Part shown: positions 16,292 through 25,216 of the stretch, one piece after another | Position numbering within the stretch: position 1 is the stretch's first letter | How the letters are laid out: the number at the start of each line of letters is the position of its first letter | Source of the DNA: Bacillus sp. J37 | Lineage (GTDB): Bacteria; Bacillota; Bacilli; Bacillales; Bacillaceae | Direction: 5' to 3' | Length of the DNA stretch: 64,000 nucleotides | NCBI RefSeq assembly: GCF_000518865.1 | Contig: NZ_JAEK01000007.1 | Location: 1 to 64,000 of the forward strand | The notes under the pieces: generated by a model | Database searches by the model: none | What the model saw: only the letters and a program-made list of their open reading frames with translations | What the model was told of the DNA's origin: nothing | Translations under genes and position numbers: made by a program

Positions 16292-16927
16292 ATGAAAATT
16301 GATTCGCCTACCATACAACATGATTTACCCTTAAAAAATTTCAATGATATTTTTTATGAAGAAGATCCTGAATTAGAATTATGCCAGATACAAGATGCTG
16401 TATTTGATAATGAAGTATTGCCTAGAGTTCGTTTCTATAAGATGATTTTGAAAAATTGCAAGTTCCAAAACACTGACTTTTCAGGTGCGGATTTTACAGA
16501 TGTGGTTTTTGATAACTGTGATTTCTCGAATGCCAAATTAAATCGTTCTTCGATACATAGAGTGGAATTTGCAAATTGCAAATTACTTGGAACAGATTTA
16601 ACAGAGTCAAGTCTTGGAAATGTCTCTTTCAAAAATTCTTTACTTAATCTATCTGCCTTTGGTAATTCAAAATTAGAAAAAGTTCAATTTCACGATACAG
16701 CCCTGGAAAATTCTGATTTTTATGAGTGTAAATTTAAAAAAGTTGAATTTACTTCATGCAACATCAATCTTGCTAACTTTGAAAGAACTCCACTTAAAGG
16801 GATAGACATTAGTACATCTACTTTCGGAACCTTAACTGTTTCTATATCAGACCTGAAGGGATGCAAAGTGTCCTCTTTTCAAGCTATTCAATTTTCTGCC
16901 ATGTTAGGGTTGGTGATTGTTGATTAA
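16292..16927 (+). CDS. Pentapeptide repeat protein
   Basis: This 211-aa protein consists mainly of pentapeptide repeats A(D/N)LXX, clear between about residues 45 and 180 (for example CKFQNTDFSGADFTDVVFDNC and SLGNVSFKNSLLNLSAF), forming a right-handed quadrilateral helix. The N-terminal 40 residues are acidic and non-repetitive. Size and layout resemble Qnr/McbG-like and YjbI-type proteins, some of which mimic DNA and protect gyrase; no such function can be assigned here. GAGAGGGAATGCT precedes the ATG. The gene stands alone with a strong terminator behind it. Confidence 0.85.
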   Translation: MKIDSPTIQHDLPLKNFNDIFYEEDPELELCQIQDAVFDNEVLPRVRFYKMILKNCKFQNTDFSGADFTDVVFDNCDFSNAKLNRSSIHRVEFANCKLLGTDLTESSLGNVSFKNSLLNLSAFGNSKLEKVQFHDTALENSDFYECKFKKVEFTSCNINLANFERTPLKGIDISTSTFGTLTVSISDLKGCKVSSFQAIQFSAMLGLVIVD

Positions 16928-16953
16928 TGGCTTGTGAACTTTCAAAACATGGT

Positions 16954-16985
16954 AACAAAGGTTACCAAAATTGGTAACCTTTGTT
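16954..16985. terminator. Bidirectional terminator between convergent genes
   Basis: AACAAAGGTTACC and GGTAACCTTTGTT form a 13-bp perfect stem with a 6-nt loop between the convergent pentapeptide-repeat and cellulase genes; T-rich sequence follows on the plus side. Confidence 0.8.
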
Positions 16986-16987
16986 TT

Positions 16988-19093
16988 CTATATTTGAACC
17001 TTTTGTTTCCTAACAAAAAATGCTATAAAACCTCCAACTAACAGTATGATGATTCCTGTTATGATTAAGTTGTAATTTCCTGTTGCGGTTTCAGGTAGTT
17101 TTTCGCCGACTTTTCCTTGGATGTTTTCCGGTTTAGTTTTATTGTTATTATTTACGGTTGTTACGTAATATTCTTCTTCATTTGTTTCTTTGTTTCCATC
17201 TTCAGTATCCGTTATACCCTCTCCTTTACCAGGCTTGTCCTTTTCATTTCCTTCAGGGGTTTCTGACTTATCATCATTATTTTCATTTTCGTCAGGAGTA
17301 CCGGACTCATTATCGTTATTGTCCTCTGGCGTTTCTGGCTCATGATCTTCTTCTGGTAATGTTGATTTTATTGATTTACCAACTACCTGTTCTCCATCTT
17401 TTGTTACTGTATATTTTACCGTTTCACCACCCCAGAAATGGAAGGTTAACTCCACCTCGCGTTGATCATTTATTTCTTTGAAAAAGCGGTCGTTTCCATA
17501 TGGAAATGTTAAAAGGTTATCCTCATAATTAGGCGCAAACACATAACCGAATTGTTTGAACGCCGTCCAGTTTTGCGGACCAGCAGGGCTTCCGTCATCC
17601 ACATATGTAGCTTCCATTGTTTTAAGGAGATTTCCATTATATTGTAAAGGTATCTTAAAATCACTGAGTGTTCCTTGAGAGTCTGAAAGTACTGGTGAAT
17701 CGTAATGATAGACAGTAAAGGTCCAATCCGCCCCAGTAGTAAATGTTGCTGTTAATACAGACATTTCTCCTAGTTCTGTTGAAATCAATTGAGATAGCAA
17801 ACTTGCTTTTAGTGTTAAATGATTACCTACTAAAACATAGTCTTCTCCCTCAACCAGATTTTTTTCTCCTAGTTTTAGAGAAACGAATTCATTTCCGTTT
17901 AAGTTCAAAATCCTTGTGACATCAGTAATTTCTTCACCCTTTTTCAAAAATACAAAATCAGTATCTGCTGTTGAAGAGCGTCCTTCCCAACTAGCTGCCA
18001 TCATGTTATATAGCTGTGGATCATTCCATTCCAACGTTGACCTATTGAAGTGTTGTCCATTATCCCATAGCATATGAATAAGGCCCTTTTCTTCTGCATA
18101 GTTAATCATATACTCGAAAAATTTTAGTTTCTCCCCCTGTTGAATTGTATCGGTATTTTCGTCAAAGCCCAATAGCCCGTACTCACCAATGACAACAGGG
18201 ATGTCATTCTTAACAAACTTATTATATACGCGATCAAAATTTTCAGAAATATGGTTCATCGATGTTTCTTCAAACGTCGTATATCCGTCTAAATTTACAC
18301 TAAACGGCCAAAAGCTATAATAATGAACTGTAGAAATTATATAAGGATCATTTGTTTTTTGAGTGATCCATTCATACAGGTTATCTACATGTCTTTGTTC
18401 TTCAAAATTAGTGTGCAAAGTTGGAATAACAAGTGGACGAATGTCATTTAACCCTTCAGACCCTCGTACGATTTGATAAAATGAATCATTAAGTTCATTT
18501 AAAAATTTTTGGCTTTCAACATCACCACCAGAACCCCAAAATTGTGGTTCATTAAGACTTTCAAACATTAAATTTGTTGAATAATCTTTATAATGTTCCG
18601 CAAGCTGTGTCCATATCGCATTAAATTTTGCTCCTGTATTTTCATGATCTGATGGCATACCCTCTGCCACCCAACTCCAGGAATCATGGTGAATATTAAT
18701 CATCACTTTTAAATTAGCATCCAGCGACCACTTGATAACCTGATCTACTCTGCTTAAAAATTCCGAATTGATTGTATATTCCGGAGCTTGTCCTAATCTG
18801 GTATCAAATGTAATCGGGATCCTGATGCTGTTAAAGCCTTGATCCTTAATTTCTGTTATCAGCTCTTTTGTTACACGCGGATTACCCCAAGCCGTTTCAT
18901 CGAGGACAACTTTGCCTGTATCAAATCCGTCAAACGTATTCCCTAAGTTCCATCCCGGCTGCATCTCATTAGCATATTGCATAATATCATAGTCTGGCGT
19001 TGATTTATTATCTTCGGCAAATCCTATGGTAGGCATTACGAATCCTACAAGTAAAATAAGCGACAACACCATCCATTTCCTTGTTTTCCACAA
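16988..19093 (-). CDS. Cell-wall-anchored GH5 cellulase (endoglucanase)
   Basis: A secreted beta-1,4-glucanase of about 701 aa. The likely start is TTG at 19093, since GGAGGAG lies 8 nt before it; an upstream ATG at 19114 would place that site inside the coding sequence. In order: a signal peptide (to about residue 26), a GH5 domain with acid/base Glu182 in LNEPQFW and nucleophile Glu304 in VIGEYGLLG, an X2-type carbohydrate-binding module (starting near VFLKKGEEITDVT), a further beta-sandwich region, an acidic low-complexity linker rich in PE, ND and GN, then LPETA, a hydrophobic helix and a basic tail: a sortase substrate. A perfect cre site upstream implies repression by CcpA. Confidence 0.9.
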   Translation of the reverse strand: MWKTRKWMVLSLILLVGFVMPTIGFAEDNKSTPDYDIMQYANEMQPGWNLGNTFDGFDTGKVVLDETAWGNPRVTKELITEIKDQGFNSIRIPITFDTRLGQAPEYTINSEFLSRVDQVIKWSLDANLKVMINIHHDSWSWVAEGMPSDHENTGAKFNAIWTQLAEHYKDYSTNLMFESLNEPQFWGSGGDVESQKFLNELNDSFYQIVRGSEGLNDIRPLVIPTLHTNFEEQRHVDNLYEWITQKTNDPYIISTVHYYSFWPFSVNLDGYTTFEETSMNHISENFDRVYNKFVKNDIPVVIGEYGLLGFDENTDTIQQGEKLKFFEYMINYAEEKGLIHMLWDNGQHFNRSTLEWNDPQLYNMMAASWEGRSSTADTDFVFLKKGEEITDVTRILNLNGNEFVSLKLGEKNLVEGEDYVLVGNHLTLKASLLSQLISTELGEMSVLTATFTTGADWTFTVYHYDSPVLSDSQGTLSDFKIPLQYNGNLLKTMEATYVDDGSPAGPQNWTAFKQFGYVFAPNYEDNLLTFPYGNDRFFKEINDQREVELTFHFWGGETVKYTVTKDGEQVVGKSIKSTLPEEDHEPETPEDNNDNESGTPDENENNDDKSETPEGNEKDKPGKGEGITDTEDGNKETNEEEYYVTTVNNNNKTKPENIQGKVGEKLPETATGNYNLIITGIIILLVGGFIAFFVRKQKVQI

Positions 19094-19168
19094 TGTAAAT
19101 TCTCCTCCACTCATGATCTATTCATAGACGAACAGTTTCTACCTTTTCACCATTCCCTCAAAATAATT

Positions 19169-19182
19169 TGTAAACGTTTACA
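19169..19182. promoter_or_regulatory. CcpA binding site (cre) upstream of the cellulase
   Basis: TGTAAACGTTTACA is a perfect 14-bp palindrome matching the cre consensus, 76 bp before the TTG start. The rest of 19094-19380 holds the promoter region and a weak hairpin past the NUDIX gene near 19285-19318. Confidence 0.88.
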
Positions 19183-19380
19183 AACGACATATTAACAAAA
19201 GAAGGTGAGTGAAAGTAATGGGGAAATTAGTTATATTTTCATGTGAAAATTAGCTTTATTCAAAATTCATTATATTGGTAAAGAAACCTCGAAAGGCGAC
19301 ATGCCAATCAAGGTTTTATCAAAAAAGAAATGTTGATGATTTAAAGATATGTATCATTTCAGCATGATGAGCCAAAAGAT

Positions 19381-19821
19381 TTACCGAATAAATGCCTTCT
19401 CTGAATTTTCTAGAGCATCCTCTAACCACATTGGATGCATGTTTAACAAGTCATGAGGCAGGTTTTGATAGTCAAAAAACTTGAATTCCAACGATTCCTC
19501 CTCGTTACACCTAAGTTCTCCCCCTATCACTTCAGCCAGAAAACAAGTTGTGATAAAATGGACAACTTGACCATTTGGATAAGAAAAGACCTGTGAATGC
19601 GGGTCAGAATAAACACCGATCAGCTTTTTAACTTTTATCGTTAAATTTGTTTCTTCTTTTATTTCTCTAATAGCTGCTTCAGTAACAGTTTCCCCTATCT
19701 CTATATGACCTGAAGGAATTCCCCATAACTTCACATCTGCTCTTTTCTGTAATAAAACCTGCTTTTTCTCATTGAAAATAATGACCGCTACACCTGCTTT
19801 TACTTCATCAATCTTTTTCAT
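19381..19821 (-). CDS. NUDIX hydrolase
   Basis: A 146-aa NUDIX hydrolase that cleaves nucleoside diphosphates linked to another group. The Nudix box runs from Gly38 to Leu60: G-x5-E-x7-REIKEETNL, with Asn replacing the usual Gly near its end. The substrate cannot be read from the sequence. An upstream ykkC-class riboswitch aptamer with its own terminator (19871-20021) reads directly into this gene, which points to nucleotide metabolism. Expression probably rises when the riboswitch ligand is bound. Confidence 0.88.
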   Translation of the reverse strand: MKKIDEVKAGVAVIIFNEKKQVLLQKRADVKLWGIPSGHIEIGETVTEAAIREIKEETNLTIKVKKLIGVYSDPHSQVFSYPNGQVVHFITTCFLAEVIGGELRCNEEESLEFKFFDYQNLPHDLLNMHPMWLEDALENSEKAFIR

Positions 19822-19870
19822 ACCATATAAACCTCCTTAAAATTAGAGAAATTTTCCTTCTGATCGTATA

Positions 19871-19933
19871 AAAAAAGTCCGAGCAGGAAAGATTACAGCG
19901 CATCACAAAAACGCTGAACCTTTCCCCTCGGAC
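19871..19933 (-). terminator. Riboswitch-controlled terminator before the NUDIX gene
   Basis: On the minus strand GTCCGAGGGGAAAGG-TTCAGCG pairs with CGCTG-TAAT-CTTTCC-TG-CTCGGAC, followed by TTTTTTT. Its 5' arm (GGTCCGAGGGG) is also the 3' end of the aptamer, so ligand binding and termination exclude each other. It stands 50 nt before the NUDIX start codon. Confidence 0.85.
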
Positions 19934-20021
19934 CTTTTATGTCAATAGGTGCCTTTTACATATGTAAAAGATGTAGCCCTCGGTCACAGACCTATATACA
20001 TAGCGGAACCCTAGCTACAAT
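19925..20021 (-). promoter_or_regulatory. ykkC-class riboswitch aptamer, probable subtype 2c
   Basis: Reading the minus strand, TGTAGC (20019-20014) and GCTACA (19977-19972) close a stem around CTAGGGTTCCG, a small hairpin, and GGTCTGTGACCGAGGG. A second hairpin (CTTTTACATATGTAAAAG) follows, then ATAAAAGGTCCGAGGGG. These match ykkC landmarks: AGGGUUCCG, GGUCUGGUCCGAGAG and AAAAGCCCGGGAG. Subtype 2c members of this class are known to sense ADP, dADP, CDP and dCDP and to precede NUDIX hydrolase genes, exactly the arrangement here. Subtype assignment rests on the downstream gene. Confidence 0.78.
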
Positions 20022-20074
20022 TTTCCAGTTCAAATGAACTCTATTCTATTAGTTGTACACACATTATTCTACAA

Positions 20075-20764
20075 TCATAGTGACTCCATTTCAACATGAA
20101 TGATATGCTTAATCTGCTTTAACGTATAATACACTTCTGTTATATACAATTTTTCATTCACAACAAGCACCAAATCTAGCTGTTGAAGATCTCCTTGTTT
20201 GATGTCTTTTACTCTTACTTTCTTTGCCTTCATATCTTTTTGCTTCAGTTCCTTCAAAATATCGGTCATTTTCTCTTCATCATCAACCGTAATTTTTACC
20301 TTTAACTCCCGCTCTCTTAATGTTTTTGGGCCTATAAATTTAAAGATAAATGGAATGATTTCTACACTGACTAATATGAGAACTGTAGCTATGGTAGCTT
20401 CGAACCAAAACCCCGCACCACATGAGATCCCGATTCCTCCGGCTCCCCATACCATTGCGGCTGTTGTTAAACCTGATATCATATCATTGTTTCGTCTTAA
20501 GATCACCCCGGCACCTAAGAAACCGATCCCTGAGACAATCTGGGCAGCTAAACGTAAAGGATCCATCGGTCTTATATAGGCCTCAGCGAATTTTTCCGAT
20601 GACTCAATGGAAACTGTTGTGAGCAGACAGCTAACGATCCCTATAACTAAACACGTTTTTAAACCCAATGGTTTTTTCTTTAATTGGCGTTCTAACCCAA
20701 TAATGATCGATAAAATGGCTGCCATTCCAATATTGAATATAAATGTATTTGGTTGAATGATCAT
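20075..20764 (-). CDS. MgtC/SapB family membrane protein
   Basis: This 229-aa protein has four or five N-terminal helices with family motifs (SIIIGLERQLKKKPLGLKT, GIGFLGAGVILRRNN, GLTTAAMVWGAGGIGISCG) and a C-terminal cytoplasmic ACT-like domain from about residue 150. MgtC proteins are linked to magnesium limitation and regulation of ATP synthase or P-type pumps in other bacteria; the Bacillus role is less clear. No M-box riboswitch is evident upstream. The gene stands upstream of the riboswitch-NUDIX unit on the same strand but should be a separate transcript. Confidence 0.85.
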   Translation of the reverse strand: MIIQPNTFIFNIGMAAILSIIIGLERQLKKKPLGLKTCLVIGIVSCLLTTVSIESSEKFAEAYIRPMDPLRLAAQIVSGIGFLGAGVILRRNNDMISGLTTAAMVWGAGGIGISCGAGFWFEATIATVLILVSVEIIPFIFKFIGPKTLRERELKVKITVDDEEKMTDILKELKQKDMKAKKVRVKDIKQGDLQQLDLVLVVNEKLYITEVYYTLKQIKHIIHVEMESL

Positions 20765-20907
20765 TTGTTTTTCTCCTATGTACTTTTTTATTTCCGCAAA
20801 AGGACAACCTTCTACTTGCTCATGTGATTTATCAATTCATTTATTAAGTGTAAGGTATTTTTAAAAAAGGTACTACTAAAATACACAATAAGTTATAAGG
20901 AGAGTTT

Positions 20908-21062
20908 ATGCAAACATCATTTGTTGTGGGTCTCTTATCTCTAATATCATAACCTATTCTTTATTAGCCATCCATACCTGGAAACCTTGGGTTGCATGGA
21001 TTTTAGCTATTATTTTTATGTTTTCATTGTGGAATATCTTTAATCCTCCGCTTCCTCAATAG
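20908..21062 (+). pseudogene. Small membrane protein gene with a frameshift
   Basis: An ATG with a good AAGGAGA site opens a frame that reads MQTSFVVGLLSLIS and stops. The other frame then continues as a plausible hydrophobic protein, YSLLAIHTWKPWVAW...NPPLPQ, ending at 21062. Joining the two would give a roughly 50-aa, two-helix membrane protein. A single-base indel near 20948-20960 would explain the break. It could be a decayed gene, a sequencing error or chance. Confidence 0.4.
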
Positions 21063-21122
21063 AAAGGAAACATTGGGACAGGATGGGCCGATAAGGAGAG
21101 GCTTAAGGCTGGTAGTTGAAGA

Positions 21123-21263
21123 TTACGTATCAATTAAATCACTAAGAACGATTATTTCTTCATAAATTTGCTCTTTGATCTTTAGATCATGACATTTATT
21201 ATATTCACTAATTAGCAGTTTGATTTGTTTCATAAAAATAATCATTTCTTCATTTGAGATCAT
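21123..21263 (-). CDS. Possible 46-aa helical protein
   Basis: A short frame encodes a 46-aa, highly helical peptide starting MISNEEMIIFMKQIKLLISEY and ending IIVLSDLIDT. The spacing of helix, charged turn and a closing LSxxID faintly recalls Spo0E-like phosphatases (SQELD motif), but the motif is not matched. A GGAG lies 11 nt upstream, which is far. Treat as tentative. Confidence 0.35.
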   Translation of the reverse strand: MISNEEMIIFMKQIKLLISEYNKCHDLKIKEQIYEEIIVLSDLIDT

Positions 21264-21360
21264 GTTCTATCATGCTCCTACCTGTGTACTATCTATTAGT
21301 TTATTTTAGGTAAATACTCCTGGTTATTCAAGCCTAAAGGTAGGATTATTTAGAAAAACA

Positions 21361-21397
21361 CGACTTGCCGAAAAGAATGGCGGAAGTCGATGTCTTT
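21361..21397 (+). terminator. Hairpin with T-run, plus strand
   Basis: CGACTT-gCCG pairs with CGG-AAGTCG around an A-rich loop and is followed by TCTTTTTC. It has no clear gene to serve unless the small membrane pseudogene at 20908 is transcribed this far. Confidence 0.4.
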
Positions 21398-21438
21398 TTC
21401 TTATACTTTACTCCTTTAGTATAGTACACTTTCTTAAA

Positions 21439-21477
21439 GTACAAAAAAGCGCATTCTTATTCGAATACACTTTGTAC
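21439..21477 (-). terminator. Probable terminator after the GNAT gene
   Basis: GTACAAA...GCGCATTC and GAATACAC...TTTGTAC form a long imperfect stem with a 6-nt loop 20 nt past the acetyltransferase stop codon; the minus-strand arm includes a T6 run. Confidence 0.5.
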
Positions 21478-21496
21478 GTTATAAGCAGGACAACAT

Positions 21497-22045
21497 TCAC
21501 TTATTCTTCTCCCACTCTTCTGCTAATATGCCATATACAACATGGTCAACATAGTGATCATATAACCATTCCGCCTGTCTGATACATCCTTCATTAACAA
21601 AATTTAATCTTTCAGGAATGCTTCTGCTTTTCTTATTTCCTACTGCTGCCCTAATTTCAACTTTATTAAGGTTTAATTCGTTAAAAGCATAATCAGTCAA
21701 TGCCTTAGCCACCTCTGTCATTATTCCATTACCTTGAAACTCTTCTCCTAGCCAATAGCCGATATACGCTGTTCTATTGGACCAATTGATCTGATTATAA
21801 CCAGCGACCCCAACCATTTTACCTTTAAATAAAATGGCCGTGTTTAGGCTTCTATTTTCAGCAAAACCTGTTAAACTGCTTTTAATAAACGAAATTGTAT
21901 CTTCGAGTTTTGTCGTTGTATCCAACCAAGGGAGCCATTCTCTTAGGTAGGTTCTTGAATTATTTGTTAATTCAAAGACATCCTCTGCATCTCTTACTTC
22001 GACTAATTTCAAAGATAACTCATCATTCATTTTATATGTAAACAT
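21497..22045 (-). CDS. GNAT N-acetyltransferase (RimJ/RimL type)
   Basis: This 182-aa protein fits the RimJ/RimL subgroup of acetyl-CoA-dependent acetyltransferases. It starts with a substrate-side segment (DELSLKLVEVRDAEDVFELTNNSRTYLREWLPW) and has the acetyl-CoA loop around YWLGEEFQGNGIMTEVAKALTDYAF, followed by NKVEIRAAVGNKKSRSIPERLNF. Relatives acetylate ribosomal-protein N termini or small amines and antibiotics; no target can be assigned. GGAGG precedes the ATG. It is 31 bp downstream of the AraC regulator gene on the same strand and may share its transcript. Confidence 0.85.
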   Translation of the reverse strand: MFTYKMNDELSLKLVEVRDAEDVFELTNNSRTYLREWLPWLDTTTKLEDTISFIKSSLTGFAENRSLNTAILFKGKMVGVAGYNQINWSNRTAYIGYWLGEEFQGNGIMTEVAKALTDYAFNELNLNKVEIRAAVGNKKSRSIPERLNFVNEGCIRQAEWLYDHYVDHVVYGILAEEWEKNK

Positions 22046-22075
22046 TTTATCTCCTCCGAATCTATCATTTTATCT

Positions 22076-22960
22076 TTATTTAACAATCATCTTTTTGTAG
22101 GCCAAAGGTGTCATATTCATCACCTTCCTGAATTTATCAATGAAATAACTTGTGCTATTAAATCCTACTTGATAGGCAACTTCTGTGACAGTGAGATCTG
22201 ATTGTTGCAGTAATAGTAAACTTTTTTGAATTCGATAATCCGTGACATATTCTAAGGGCGTTTTCTTTACCAACCGTTTGAAATATCGACAGCATTCAGA
22301 ACGACTTAATTGACCGGCACGTGCTATATCATTCAAAAAAATTTTTTCAGCATAATGGTGATGGATCCAGTTTAACATTTGCTTCATTCGTTGATTCTTT
22401 CTCATTTCCGTTTGTTCATATTCTAATGTAACTCCATTTATAATGAGGTTTTTCCAAATTAACGTTAAATGGATGCTGATATCTATTTCATAGTAAGTTG
22501 ATTGTTGTTTTATTATTTGATTGATCTCAATAATCGAGTTTACTATATTTTCCGCCCAACCTTCAGTTGTGACCAAGTGTAAATAAGGGATATTCGTTGC
22601 CTGGATAAATGGGGCTACAAGGGTTGGATAAAGTTCCTGCGATAAAACAAAACGTGGGGAAACATTTAAACAGATATAGACACAACCTGATTGCGTCAAA
22701 TCTTTTGCCATATGAACGCATCCGCTGTTTATAAATAGCCCTTCCCTTTCTCGAATAACAACACGTTCATCATTTATTTGGAAAGTTGCTTCACCTTTTA
22801 TCACGACAACAAACTGGAATTCGTCGTGCCAATGAAGAGGGATAAATCCGTTTATATTTTTGGATATTGTTGTTTCATAACATGCAATAGGTAACAAAAC
22901 TGTGCGATGTTCAGTTAATTCTTTTAAACGATGATCAATTCTGAAATCTTTTATTTGCAT
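22076..22960 (-). CDS. AraC family transcriptional regulator
   Basis: A 294-aa regulator with an N-terminal cupin ligand-binding domain (about residues 30-110, including IPLHWHDEFQFVVVIKGEA) and a C-terminal double helix-turn-helix from about residue 190 (LNDIARAGQLSRSECCRYFKR and VTEVAYQVGFNSTSYFIDKFRK). It is divergent from the EamA transporter at 23072, with a short intergenic region, which suggests it controls that transporter; the effector is unknown. Confidence 0.88.
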   Translation of the reverse strand: MQIKDFRIDHRLKELTEHRTVLLPIACYETTISKNINGFIPLHWHDEFQFVVVIKGEATFQINDERVVIREREGLFINSGCVHMAKDLTQSGCVYICLNVSPRFVLSQELYPTLVAPFIQATNIPYLHLVTTEGWAENIVNSIIEINQIIKQQSTYYEIDISIHLTLIWKNLIINGVTLEYEQTEMRKNQRMKQMLNWIHHHYAEKIFLNDIARAGQLSRSECCRYFKRLVKKTPLEYVTDYRIQKSLLLLQQSDLTVTEVAYQVGFNSTSYFIDKFRKVMNMTPLAYKKMIVK

Positions 22961-23071
22961 ATTAACACCTCAATATCCTTATATTTTTCCATTCAATCTA
23001 TGTATTCTTATTGGAATTTCCCCTTTATTATATAAACATTATCACACAATTTTTATATATTAGGGAGAAAG

Positions 23072-23998
23072 ATGTTTATGAATAGAAAAAAGGGGATTGT
23101 CCTTGTATTAACAGGTGCAGTATTTTGGGGAATTGGCGGCACAGTCTCTAAGAAGCTTTTCGATTCGTATGAAATTGACGTAGATTGGCTTGTAACAACA
23201 CGATTACTTCTTGCTGGTTTTTTACTATTAAGCATTCAATTTTTCACAAAAGATCGATCACAAGTATTGAGGGTTTGGAAAACAAAAAGGATTGCTGTTC
23301 AATTATTGATTTTCGGGATACTCGGTATGCTTGCGGTTCAATACACATACATGGCATCCATTCAACATGGAAATGCTGCAGTAGCAACATTATTGCAGTA
23401 TTTAGCACCGGTCATGATCATCATCTACTCGATTTTCCGCAAACATATGGTCCTGACACGAAATGATTTATTGACCGTATCACTAGCCCTTGTAGGATGC
23501 TTTTTCTTATTAACAAACGGCTCCATCTCACAACTCTCTGTACCAACACCAGCTATTGTGTGGGGTGTTTTGTCTGGAGTAGCTTTAGCCTTTTACACGC
23601 TTTATGCTGTTCCACTGTTGAAACAATACGATTCACTTGTCATTGTTGGGTGGGCTATGATCATTGGCGGTCTTGCCTTAAGTTTTATCCACCCGCCCTG
23701 GCAAATAGAACTAAAACTATTACCGGTTGAGGCGTATCTCTATTTGGTCTTTGTGATTATCTTTGGTACAATGATTGCCTTTTGGTTTTATATAGAAAGT
23801 CTGCAAAGTTTAGTTCCTAAAGAATCAAGTCTGCTCGGAAGTATAGAACCACTTGCAGCCGTTTTTACTACAGTTTTTTGGCTGAAAGAACCCTTTGGTC
23901 TATTCCAATGGGTTGGTACAGTTTTTATTTTAACTATGATCGTCGTTTTGGCTTTAAATACGTCTTCTACTTCAAAAGCAGGGTTAAAGGATAATTAG
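23072..23998 (+). CDS. EamA/DMT family transporter
   Basis: This 308-aa protein has ten predicted membrane helices in two EamA repeats, with the N-terminal [18 protein letters not shown] stretch typical of carboxylate/amino-acid exporter members (RhaT/YdcZ-like superfamily). A start two codons later (23078) is also possible because the AGGGAG site sits closer to the normal distance from it. The gene is divergent from an AraC regulator and converges with a DUF3231 gene 17 bp away. The substrate is not evident. Confidence 0.85.
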   Translation: MFMNRKKGIVLVLTGAVFWGIGGTVSKKLFDSYEIDVDWLVTTRLLLAGFLLLSIQFFTKDRSQVLRVWKTKRIAVQLLIFGILGMLAVQYTYMASIQHGNAAVATLLQYLAPVMIIIYSIFRKHMVLTRNDLLTVSLALVGCFFLLTNGSISQLSVPTPAIVWGVLSGVALAFYTLYAVPLLKQYDSLVIVGWAMIIGGLALSFIHPPWQIELKLLPVEAYLYLVFVIIFGTMIAFWFYIESLQSLVPKESSLLGSIEPLAAVFTTVFWLKEPFGLFQWVGTVFILTMIVVLALNTSSTSKAGLKDN

Positions 23999-24015
23999 CA
24001 GAAGCCGGAAGCTAA

Positions 24016-25032
24016 TTATCCTCTATCCGCTGCTGTTGGCGGGATTTCCATCCAGCCCTTTTCAATCATAATATCTGCTGCGGATTCAACAAATTTTCCG
24101 ATTTTCACAAATGACCTCGTATATATCAGACCTACATCATGCCTTCCGTTTACAGCCACAGAATTTCCAAAAGATCTTATCTTCATAGAAAACATATCCA
24201 TTTTATGAAATAGCATGAGCTTGTCTGAGAAAGGAGCATAAGTAGAGGTAGTGACCAAATCATCAAGAAAAGACGGAGCTGGCAAATTTTCTTGATAAAG
24301 CTTTTTCATATAATTTTCTACATTAGCTGCGGTCATATCTCTGCCCCATTCAAACAATTTCCGAATCTTTTCATCCTTGGCAACTTGAGCAAAAGCCATA
24401 ATTAACGCTTTACTTGTTACATTATTTTCAATATTATCGTAGAAATGAGCAATTTCCAGGGCATGTAATGGTCGTCTTTGTCCAAAAAAACCTGTCAGAA
24501 AATGATTGTCACCAAACAATGGTTTTTCCGGAATTGGTATGACAGGTGGTTTCATAATTAATGATTTATCCATTAAAACATTTTTAATTTGGTCGATTAA
24601 ATCCATGGTAGAATCTATGCAATATCTGAAAAATTCTTTTACATCCTTCCTAAATACGAGAGGAATTCCTACATTATAAATACTCATCCCTGCTTTTGAT
24701 GCATATTTCAAATAATGAACATAGTATTCATCTTGAAATAATCGTGGTGCACCTAAATTGACGTCCTCTTCAGTAAAACCTACCGGAATCGGAAAATTCT
24801 CTTTTTCCATTATCTCTTTTGTTGTTTTCATGAATTCTTCACATAATGCCAATGCATTTTCTAATAACATTTTAATTTCCTTATCTTCAACATGATGAAG
24901 ATAATAAGTTAAAATGCACTTTGACATGCTGTTCCCCATGTATGTAGCCCAAAGCTTCCCTATTTCAGCTGATGTTAATCTATCATTTGTGCTTGTTTTA
25001 TTTGTACCCACTTTAATCGGTTTAATTTTCAT
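24016..25032 (-). CDS. DUF3231 family protein, copy 2
   Basis: A 338-aa DUF3231 protein with two homologous halves. Near the start is RLTSAEIGKLWATYMGNSMSKCILTYYLHHVEDKEI; in the second half RRPLHALEIAHFYDNIENN and CPFSDKLMLFHKMDMFSMKIRSFGNS-type segments; and at the end GWMEIPPTAADRG. It is much closer to copy 3 (30191-31240) than to copy 1 (863-1885). Function is unknown. The neighbouring DUF3243 gene and manganese catalase are both of types common in sporulating bacilli, so a stress or spore role is possible but unproven. Confidence 0.82.
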   Translation of the reverse strand: MKIKPIKVGTNKTSTNDRLTSAEIGKLWATYMGNSMSKCILTYYLHHVEDKEIKMLLENALALCEEFMKTTKEIMEKENFPIPVGFTEEDVNLGAPRLFQDEYYVHYLKYASKAGMSIYNVGIPLVFRKDVKEFFRYCIDSTMDLIDQIKNVLMDKSLIMKPPVIPIPEKPLFGDNHFLTGFFGQRRPLHALEIAHFYDNIENNVTSKALIMAFAQVAKDEKIRKLFEWGRDMTAANVENYMKKLYQENLPAPSFLDDLVTTSTYAPFSDKLMLFHKMDMFSMKIRSFGNSVAVNGRHDVGLIYTRSFVKIGKFVESAADIMIEKGWMEIPPTAADRG

Positions 25033-25216
25033 AGGAGATCCTTTCAGTGAAATTTCTATATAGTATTTTACTCAATTGAAATTCTTATACTTTATTCAGT
25101 ATAAAAGCTGATCAATTATCAGTTACTTCTTTTCATAACACAAATCAATGTTTAAAGCAGGTTAAACCGGGGCATTGAATAGGGAAATCAAAGACTATTG
25201 AAAGGAGAGATTTTTA

